Assembly (NCBI GenBank): GCA_963933095.1
Contig: CAWVSV010000073.1
Coordinates: 1 to 11,588, forward strand
Length of the DNA: 11,588 bases
Source of the DNA: UBA1124 sp963933095
GTDB lineage: Bacteria; Pseudomonadota; Gammaproteobacteria; Pseudomonadales; Cellvibrionaceae
Direction of reading: 5' to 3'
Position numbers and translations under genes: made by a program. Positions 6,710 through 11,588 of the stretch are shown in pieces; position 1 is the first letter of the stretch; each line of letters starts with the position of its first letter. A model generated the notes under the pieces. It saw nothing but the letters and a program-made list of their open reading frames with translations, was not told the DNA's origin and did not search any database.

Positions 6710-8290
6710 ATGGATTTTCTCTCACTTTTAGTCGCTTTTATCTTCGGTCTCGGTGTCAAACAGCTAGGGCTCCCGCCACTAGTAGGTTATCTGGCAGCGG
6801 GCTTTGGTTTGCACGCTTTTGGGGTAGAGCCGGTTGCCAGCATGGAGACTATCTCCGACCTCGGCATTACCCTGCTGCTGTTTACCATCGGCCTCAAACT
6901 TAACGCTAAAGATTTGGCGCAACGCGAGGTTTGGGGCACCACCTCCATCCATATGCTGGCATGGTCTGGGTTTATCGCTCTGCTGGTATTCGCAGCGTCT
7001 CTGCTCAGTAGTCTGGCGCTGTTCCAGCTCGATTGGCAAACCGCGCTATTAATCGGCTTCGCTTTAAGCTTCAGTTCCACCGTCTGTGTGGTTAAAGTTC
7101 TGGAGGAAAAGTCCGAGCTTAAAATTCGTCACGGCAAACTCTCTATCGGCATACTGGTTATTCAAGATATCGCCGCCGTCATTTTTCTGGTATTGGCCAC
7201 CGGAGTCACTCCTAGTCTCTGGGCGCTGGCACTGGTGCTGCTGTTCTTTATTCGACCGCTGCTGGGCCGCCTACTGAAACTGAGCGGTCACGGTGAACTA
7301 CTCATTTTGGTCGGTTTTTTTCTCGCGCTGGGCGGCTCCGAGCTGTTTTATGCGGTAGACCTAAAAGGCGACTTAGGCGCGCTAATTTTTGGTATGTTGC
7401 TGGCCTCTCACAGTAAGGCCAACGAGCTGTACAAATCGCTGATGGGCTTTAAAGATATATTCTTAATCGGGTTTTTTCTCTCCATCGGTTTTACCGCCCT
7501 GCCCAGCTGGGAGGCACTCGCTATTGCCGCGGGTCTGAGTCTACTATTGCCAATTAAGTTTGCGCTTTTCTTTGCTTTGTTGGTGTTGTTTAAACTGCGT
7601 GCCCGCACCGCTTTCCTGGCTAGCTTGGCGCTCATGAATTTCAGTGAATTTGGCCTAATTGTCGCTACGACCAGTGTAGCTAATGGATGGTTGTCGACGG
7701 ATTGGCTAGTAGCCATTGCGCTGGCAGTATCGCTGTCGTTTATTGTCAGCAGCTATTTGTATAAAGATGCACACAATATTTATGCCCGCCACAAAAATCG
7801 GATCGCACGTCTGCAAAGGCGCAGTACCAATGCCAGTGCCTGCCCCGACCTACCAGGCCCCGATGTACCCAATAGTGCGGAAGTTTTGATTGTCGGTATG
7901 GGTCGTGTTGGCTGCGGAACCTACACCAGTTTGCACGCCGAGCACGGCAACGGTGTATGGGGATTGGACGCAGATTCCGAGCGCATCAAAAAACTGAAAA
8001 CCAGAGGCCATCAAGTAATGTTGGCCGATGCCGAAGATATCGAGTTTTGGGAGCAGCTTGATTTAGACAAAGTCCGCCTCATTATGTTGACCGTACCATC
8101 GGTGAATGACATGAAAAATATTATTCAGCAACTGCAGTTATGTCAATTTCGCGGCCGCATCGCCGCCATCGCCCAATTTGAAGACCATCGCGCCCAACTG
8201 CTCGATTTCGGTGCCGATGCGGTGTTCAACTACTATGCCGAAGTAGGTTCGGGATTTGCCGCCGAGGGCCGACGCCTACTCAGTAGTTAA
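6710..8290 (+). CDS. Kef-type (CPA2) cation:proton antiporter with C-terminal NAD-binding TrkA-N domain
   Basis: An inner-membrane K+(or Na+)/H+ exchanger of the CPA2 family, related to KefB/KefC/YbaL. The 526 residues consist of about 11-13 hydrophobic segments (1-350) and a cytoplasmic regulatory domain. The CPA2 core motif VIQDIAAVIF holds Gln152-Asp153, the ion-binding pair in Kef proteins. LLLFTIGLKL (about 55-64), SFSSTVCVVKVLEEK and FSEFGLIVA (about 311-319) also match the family. The C-terminal domain begins VLIVGMGRVG (GxGxxG, 396-401) with an acidic residue at the end of the next strand (GLD, Asp420), a Rossmann nucleotide site. It ends soon after this domain, shorter than KefC (about 620). 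It starts 53 nt after sppA with a poor Shine-Dalgarno and may have its own weak promoter, though none is clear. The transported ion cannot be decided from sequence. Confidence 0.92.
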   Translation: MDFLSLLVAFIFGLGVKQLGLPPLVGYLAAGFGLHAFGVEPVASMETISDLGITLLLFTIGLKLNAKDLAQREVWGTTSIHMLAWSGFIALLVFAASLLSSLALFQLDWQTALLIGFALSFSSTVCVVKVLEEKSELKIRHGKLSIGILVIQDIAAVIFLVLATGVTPSLWALALVLLFFIRPLLGRLLKLSGHGELLILVGFFLALGGSELFYAVDLKGDLGALIFGMLLASHSKANELYKSLMGFKDIFLIGFFLSIGFTALPSWEALAIAAGLSLLLPIKFALFFALLVLFKLRARTAFLASLALMNFSEFGLIVATTSVANGWLSTDWLVAIALAVSLSFIVSSYLYKDAHNIYARHKNRIARLQRRSTNASACPDLPGPDVPNSAEVLIVGMGRVGCGTYTSLHAEHGNGVWGLDADSERIKKLKTRGHQVMLADAEDIEFWEQLDLDKVRLIMLTVPSVNDMKNIIQQLQLCQFRGRIAAIAQFEDHRAQLLDFGADAVFNYYAEVGSGFAAEGRRLLSS

Positions 8291-8319
8291 CTACAGATTT
8301 AATTAAATAAAGGTTTAGT

Positions 8320-9144
8320 ATGATCGTTAAATACTTAATAACGCTATTGTTAATAGCGTGTGCTAATTCAGCGCTCGCCTTTAAGACTACAGTGGTGTCA
8401 ATTCCTAGCGCCAGCATGAACAAAAGCTATCCGGCTACAGTGGTAATGCCCAACAGCTACTCACTGAGCAATAAACGCTACCCGGTGGTGTACTTACTGC
8501 ATGGCTACGGCGGCAATCATCAGAGCTGGGCTAATAAATCTGAGGTGGAAGCGTTTGCCGATCAGCACCAGGTTATTATTATTATGCCCGACGGAAATGT
8601 CGGTAGCTGGTACATCGACAGCCCGGTGAAACCAAACTCCCGCTTTGAAACCTACATCTATAAAGATGTGATCGGTTACATCGATAAGCATTACCGCAGT
8701 ATCAAACAAAAAAACGCCCGCGCTATATCCGGTTTCAGCATGGGCGGCTTTGGCGCACTGAATATCGCCCTCAACCACAGTACATTATTTGGTGCCGCCG
8801 GCAGCATTAGCGGCGGCGTCGACCCGCGGCCGTTTCAGCAGCACTGGCAGTTGAGCGAAGTTTTCGGCTCGCCAAGCGAGAATAAAATCTATTGGAACAG
8901 CCGAGCTATTATTAATAACAGCCATCGTTTTTTATCCTCAGCTTTGGATATAACGCTAGACTGTGGCGTCGATGATTTTTTTATAGAAACTAACCGCGCT
9001 CTGCGCCAAAAACTGCTCGAGTTGAATATTGCCCACGATTACAGCGAGCGCCCCGGCGGCCACAATTGGAATTACTGGCGCCGTGCCATCCAATATCAAA
9101 TGCTGTTTTTTGCCGATGGATTCGACCATAAACTGAAACGCTAA
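8320..9144 (+). CDS. Secreted alpha/beta-hydrolase, esterase D/S-formylglutathione hydrolase-like family
   Basis: A serine esterase of the putative-esterase family (Pfam Esterase, PF00756; relatives include S-formylglutathione hydrolase, antigen 85 and feruloyl esterases). Unlike cytosolic FrmB/YeiG, it has a clear Sec signal peptide: basic MIVK, hydrophobic YLITLLLIACA, then SALA before residue 21, a signal peptidase I site, so it is probably periplasmic or secreted. The oxyanion-side motif VVYLLHGYGGNHQSW (about 56-70) is followed by the nucleophile elbow GFSMGG (Ser140), CGVDDFF (Asp218/219) and GGHNWNYW (His248). The catalytic triad is therefore complete in 274 residues. AAAGG ends about 6 nt before the ATG. 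The aldo/keto reductase gene begins 4 nt after its stop. The natural ester substrate is unknown, and the family name should not be read as proof of formaldehyde detoxification. Confidence 0.9.
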   Translation: MIVKYLITLLLIACANSALAFKTTVVSIPSASMNKSYPATVVMPNSYSLSNKRYPVVYLLHGYGGNHQSWANKSEVEAFADQHQVIIIMPDGNVGSWYIDSPVKPNSRFETYIYKDVIGYIDKHYRSIKQKNARAISGFSMGGFGALNIALNHSTLFGAAGSISGGVDPRPFQQHWQLSEVFGSPSENKIYWNSRAIINNSHRFLSSALDITLDCGVDDFFIETNRALRQKLLELNIAHDYSERPGGHNWNYWRRAIQYQMLFFADGFDHKLKR

Positions 9145-9148
9145 CACT

Positions 9149-10039
9149 ATGACATTAACCTCAGATACTCCCGATTTATCCCCTATGATTGCCGGCTACT
9201 GGCGCCTGCAACAATGGGGGTTTTCGACCGAACAACTACTTAGCTTTATCGAGCAGCATATCGCACTGGGTATCAGTACGGTCGATCATGCTTGGGTTTA
9301 CCAAAGCGAAGCTATTTTTGGTCGTGCACTAAAACAGGCCCCAGAGTTACGCCGGCAGCTGCAGATTATTTCTAAGTGCGGTATTAAACCGCCAGGTAAT
9401 AGTCGGCTGCATGCCCGCAATACGGCTCACTATGACAGTCGTGGCAGCACTATTATCGAATCTTGCGAACAATCCCTGCGCGATTTAAATACCGATCATC
9501 TAGATATGCTGCTATTGCATCGACCGGACTATTTGATGCCGGTAGATGAGGTCGCCAGCGCGTTTAATCGGCTCAAAGAAACCGGCAAGGTGAAACACTT
9601 TGGTGTCTCAAATTTTAGCGTGGCGCAGTTTGAGTTGTTGCGGGCCGCAGTCGATGTTCCACTGGTCACCAATCAAATTGAATTCTCGCCCTATCAACTC
9701 TCTGCGCTGGAATCGGGAGTATTAGAGCAGTCGCAAATACAGCAGTTTTCAGTAATGGCCTGGTCTTGCCTCGGTGGCGGTGACTTGCTTAAAGGCGAAA
9801 CCGAGAGGTCGCAACGTTTACTATTAGCCTTAACCGATGTTATGCGTGCTGTCGGCGCCGACAGTATCGACCAGGTGGTGTACGCTTGGGTTCTAGCCCA
9901 CCCGGCAAAAATATTGCCACTACTGGGCAGCAGTAACATCGAACGCTATCGCAGCGCGGTCAAAGCCTTGCATATCACCATAGAGCATGAGCAGTGGTAC
10001 AGTATTTGGCAGGCTGCGGTAGGACATAGCGTGGCCTAA
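9149..10039 (+). CDS. ydhF: Aldo/keto reductase, YdhF-like
   Basis: An NADPH-dependent aldo/keto reductase with a TIM-barrel fold, presumed to reduce aldehydes or ketones in the cytoplasm. Its 296 residues track E. coli YdhF as I remember it: GYWRLQQWGFS, STVDHAWVY, ISKCGIKPP, TDHLDMLLLHRPD, GKVKHFGVSNFS, TNQIEFSP, VMAWSCLGGG, SIDQVVYAWVLAHP and LPLLGSSNIERYR. The catalytic tetrad is intact: Asp46, Tyr51, Lys76 and His124. Compared with YdhF, the segment after the catalytic tyrosine is three residues shorter (YQSEAIFG against YGGYQCEAAFG), and the residue at the DHAD position is Trp. Both changes lie close to the active site and could alter substrate choice. There is no clear Shine-Dalgarno; it starts 4 nt after the esterase stop, so coupled translation is likely. 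A strong terminator follows 6 nt after its stop. The physiological substrate of YdhF-type enzymes is not settled. Confidence 0.93.
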   Translation: MTLTSDTPDLSPMIAGYWRLQQWGFSTEQLLSFIEQHIALGISTVDHAWVYQSEAIFGRALKQAPELRRQLQIISKCGIKPPGNSRLHARNTAHYDSRGSTIIESCEQSLRDLNTDHLDMLLLHRPDYLMPVDEVASAFNRLKETGKVKHFGVSNFSVAQFELLRAAVDVPLVTNQIEFSPYQLSALESGVLEQSQIQQFSVMAWSCLGGGDLLKGETERSQRLLLALTDVMRAVGADSIDQVVYAWVLAHPAKILPLLGSSNIERYRSAVKALHITIEHEQWYSIWQAAVGHSVA

Positions 10040-10045
10040 TTAACC

Positions 10046-10079
10046 AAAAAAACCGCTATCGTTTGATAGCGGTTTTTTT
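10046..10079. terminator. Rho-independent terminator closing the rightward gene run
   Basis: The stem is AAAAAAACCGCTATC (10046-10060), then loop GTTT, then GATAGCGGTTTTTTT (10065-10079), 15 perfect pairs of which CCGCTATC/GATAGCGG forms the G/C-containing core. Seven T residues follow the core on the plus strand, the classic arrangement for ending transcripts from the aldo/keto reductase. Because seven A residues precede the stem, it should also work leftward. Confidence 0.93.
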
Positions 10080-10099
10080 GCTAATGTTCACTCCCTCGA

Positions 10100-10195
10100 T
10101 TACTGTAACAAAGACGACAATAGTAAATAGTTAGCCAGTAAACCGGTACTCAGCGCCAGAGTTAAACCCCAAGAGCGCGGCCATTTCTCAGTCAT
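10100..10195 (-). CDS. Possible 31-residue single-pass membrane microprotein
   Basis: An ATG at 10195-10193 opens 31 codons ending in TAA at 10102-10100. The product begins MTEKWPRSWG, with a charged basic N-terminus, then runs about 22 hydrophobic residues (LTLALSTGLLANYLLLSSLL, near 11-30) to a final Gln. This is the profile of a small inner-membrane protein with its N-terminus inside. An in-frame ATG at 10207 would add MDVT. Ribosome signals are only fair: GGA 7 nt before the nearer ATG, or TAGG 8 nt before the farther one. The region between the convergent genes is otherwise poor in coding capacity, and no neighbour suggests a partner. I do not recognise the family. A chance ORF is a real alternative, but hydrophobic composition and placement make it more credible than others in the gap. 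Confidence 0.4.
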   Translation of the reverse strand: MTEKWPRSWGLTLALSTGLLANYLLLSSLLQ

Positions 10196-10620
10196 AGTCA
10201 CATCCATAATGATAGCCTAATACTATATCCATTATTTTTTCACTAATAATGTTAGCGCAGTATTCTCTAACCTGCAACTGTCGGTAATCATAATTCGGTT
10301 TGCCTGCGATATAGATAATGAAGCGTGAAAAACCGATAACGACTGTCGCATCACTTTCTCTACTTGTTAAACATTTCACACCAAAAATTTAGATCTCACA
10401 CTATAAATCAGCGATCTATTCGGGCTTTGAATCACTCAAAACACCGTCGCTATTAACCCGTCAATCAGCCAAAGTGGGATGACGTTCGAGCTTTAATAAT
10501 CAGAACTAAAGCCGCCTATAGCCGTAACCAACTCAACAGGAATAATCAGTTTTATAGTACCCCAAAAAAATAAATGCCATTAGAACTGAACGACAAAGCG
10601 AAACAGGGTTTTAAGGGCCG
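10196..10620. other. Sparse convergent intergenic region
   Basis: About 425 bp, relatively A/T-rich, between the microprotein candidate and the hda stop. I see no RNA gene, transposon end, repeat or protein domain here. A 63-codon minus-strand frame (GTG at 10379 to 10188) and short plus-strand frames at 10318-10392 (24 codons) and 10573-10623 (16 codons) have no good Shine-Dalgarno or recognisable composition, and I treat them as chance. No strong hairpin terminator follows hda on the minus strand within this gap; leftward hda transcripts may run through to the two-way terminator at 10046-10079. Position 10553 has TATAGT but no suitable -35 element. Confidence 0.6.
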
Positions 10621-11337
10621 CTAGAGGCCAAGTACTTGCTTAACAAAGGGTATGGTTAATTTGCGCTGCTCCGCCAGGGAGGCGTCATCGAGCTTGCTGA
10701 GGCTGTGAAACAACTCGTTCATATCGCGTGAAGCGCGAGTGAGGATAAACCTTGCCACCTCCAAAGTCAGTTCCAGCCCTCGCCGTAACGCGCGCTCCTG
10801 TAAGGCCGCGCATTTTTCCTGATCGTTGAGCTGTTGCAAGCCAAAACTGATGCCGCTGTTTAGCCGCGAACGCAAATCGGGCAATTCAATAGCCAGCTGG
10901 TGGGGACCGAGATTAGCCGCCAGCAACAACTGTTTACCGCTGTCGCGCAGGCGATTAAACAGATGAAATATAGCCAGTTCCCAGTCGGCCTTCCCAGTCA
11001 CCAATTGCACATCATCCAGACAGACTAAGTCCTGCGAGTCCAAGCCTTCCAGCAAGTGCTGTGGCTCAAAACCGAGCATAGCGCCAAGCGGTAGATATTG
11101 AATCCTGTGACCCTGCTCTTGCGCCTGATGACACGCTGCTTGCAACAAGTGTGTGAGACCGGCACCGGAACCGCCCCAGAGATAAATAAACTTTTCTCCC
11201 AGCGGCGCAAACTGCTGACGCACGGCCGCCACGGCTATGGCATTGGGCGAGGTAGCGGCGAGATAAAAGTTGTCGAAAGTGGCATCGTCAATGTGCGAGA
11301 TACCCAGCGATAACTGCTGTGGGCCGCTATTAGTCAT
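10621..11337 (-). CDS. hda: DnaA inactivator Hda (DnaA-homologous AAA+ protein)
   Basis: A DnaA-related AAA+ protein that, bound to the DNA-loaded beta clamp, stimulates ATP hydrolysis by DnaA and so limits re-initiation of replication. It has 238 residues with the usual layout: N-terminal clamp-binding motif QLSLG (8-12), a Walker A-like loop GGSGAGLTHLL (55-65), Walker B LVCLDDV (Asp108, Asp109), and the box VII segment LPDLRSRLN, whose Arg158 should be the arginine finger. The C-terminus EQRKLTIPFVKQVLGL is close to that of E. coli Hda. The Walker A lysine is absent (Leu61); as I recall, E. coli Hda also departs from the canonical loop. The start is ATG 11337, giving the clamp motif near the N-terminus; an upstream TTG at 11346 is less likely. 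There is no Shine-Dalgarno, but the start overlaps the end of the upstream gene by 8 nt, implying translational coupling. Confidence 0.94.
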   Translation of the reverse strand: MTNSGPQQLSLGISHIDDATFDNFYLAATSPNAIAVAAVRQQFAPLGEKFIYLWGGSGAGLTHLLQAACHQAQEQGHRIQYLPLGAMLGFEPQHLLEGLDSQDLVCLDDVQLVTGKADWELAIFHLFNRLRDSGKQLLLAANLGPHQLAIELPDLRSRLNSGISFGLQQLNDQEKCAALQERALRRGLELTLEVARFILTRASRDMNELFHSLSKLDDASLAEQRKLTIPFVKQVLGL

Positions 11338-11588
11338 TAGGAACAAGCGCCGGTAAAAGATCTTGTTCGGCGTCCAGTGACTGTGAGGGAGTTATCGCGC
11401 CGCTATCAACGGCGCTGTCTTCGAGACTTTCTTCGACACCAATTACAACACGATCTGCGGCATTATCTGCGGAGCTATTTACGGCGCTATCTGCGGCATT
11501 ATCTACGGCGCTATTTCCGGCATTATCTGCGGCGCTATCTATGGCGCTATTTACAGCGCTATCTACGGCATTATCTACGGCATTATCT
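11330..11588 (-). CDS. C-terminal 85 codons of the gene upstream of hda, with repetitive tail
   Basis: An open minus-strand frame entering from beyond the window and ending with TAA at 11332-11330. That it is coding is supported by the 8-nt overlap with hda, by 85 codons without a stop, and by frame preservation through a 12-bp repeat. The visible protein is 11 tandem tetrapeptides of the form (D/N)(N/S)A(V/A), then a diverged DRVVIGVEESLE, a further DSAVDSGA, and a final acidic stretch ending LLPALVPND. It has no membrane segment or fold I recognise and reads as a disordered, acidic C-terminal extension. In related bacteria, from memory, the gene before hda is often an AI-2E/PerM-type permease or a DUF2066 protein, so this may be the tail of such a protein; the N-terminal part outside the window would decide. 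Confidence 0.75.
   Translation of the reverse strand, partial: DNAVDNAVDSAVNSAIDSAADNAGNSAVDNAADSAVNSSADNAADRVVIGVEESLEDSAVDSGAITPSQSLDAEQDLLPALVPND
11456..11587 (-). repeat. 12-bp tandem repeat, 11 units, in frame
   Basis: Read on the minus strand, eleven consecutive 12-bp units follow the pattern GATARYGCCGYA with few changes, continuing to the window edge and so possibly longer. Two unit types alternate irregularly: AAT-type (coding DNA-) and AGC-type (coding DSA- or NSA-). The second codon is always AAT or AGC, never AAC or AGT, as expected if whole units are copied or shuffled. Degenerate copies continue to about 11396 (DSAV, DSGA). The unit length is a multiple of three, so gain or loss of units keeps the frame. 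Confidence 0.9.

Noticed and set aside
10188..10379. Minus-strand 63-codon frame in the convergent gap.
   Set aside because: It starts with GTG without a Shine-Dalgarno, overlaps the better microprotein candidate's start, and has no recognisable motif.
10318..10392. Plus-strand 24-codon ORF with a basic N-terminus and short hydrophobic stretch.
   Set aside because: There is no ribosome-binding site or promoter, and the hydrophobic stretch is too short for a membrane helix. Chance is the simpler reading.
10573..10623. Plus-strand 16-codon ORF ending at the hda stop.
   Set aside because: It is preceded only by an A-rich run, is very short and highly charged, and nothing follows it on that strand.
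11456..11587. CRISPR-like array or the plus-strand reading of the repeat as a Gly-Ala-Ile-Tyr-rich protein.
   Set aside because: The units are contiguous 12-mers with no spacers, so it is not CRISPR. The minus frame is favoured because it ends in an 8-nt overlap with hda.

Overview
The window looks like a chromosomal stretch from a free-living, probably marine gammaproteobacterium with moderate G+C. Valine-pyruvate aminotransferase, a 67K-type SppA, Hda and a YdhF-like aldo/keto reductase all have close Escherichia coli counterparts that I recall. The order YihY / ArsC-like / WrbA / DUF2069 / Hda with a nearby thioredoxin-like protein resembles the Pseudomonas aeruginosa PA0947-PA0953 neighbourhood, also recalled from memory. 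Placement near Pseudomonadales/Cellvibrionales is an inference.

Layout. From about 3300 down to 1, a leftward block carries yihY, a thioredoxin-fold lipoprotein overlapping it by 11 bp, a doubtful 58-codon ORF, and avtA, which runs off the left edge lacking about its last 20 codons. A divergent control region (3299-3404) separates this from a rightward run of seven genes (3405-10039): arsC/yfgD-like, wrbA, a DUF2069 membrane protein, sppA, a Kef-type cation/proton antiporter, a secreted esterase and a YdhF-type aldo/keto reductase. The run closes with a strong hairpin terminator at 10046-10079. Gaps are short (overlap of 1 nt, then 22, 3, 53, 29 and 4 nt), so one or two transcripts could cover it. 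A sparse convergent gap (10080-10620) follows. It contains a possible 31-residue single-pass membrane microprotein on the minus strand. The right edge is leftward again: hda, overlapped by 8 nt by the end of an upstream gene whose C-terminus is coded by a 12-bp tandem repeat.

Functions. Most genes are housekeeping or stress related: DnaA inactivation (Hda), envelope proteolysis (SppA), envelope thiol-redox chemistry (TlpA-like lipoprotein), two-electron quinone reduction (WrbA) and alanine/valine metabolism (AvtA). The antiporter-esterase-reductase trio could serve electrophile or carbonyl stress, but this rests on family knowledge and adjacency only. I see no rRNA, tRNA, CRISPR array, transposase, integrase or toxin-antitoxin pair. 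No convincing new multi-gene system is evident. The less ordinary items are the tandem-repeat tail, the microprotein candidate, a Shine-Dalgarno-masking hairpin ahead of the arsC-like gene, and the block inserted between DUF2069 and hda relative to the remembered Pseudomonas order.
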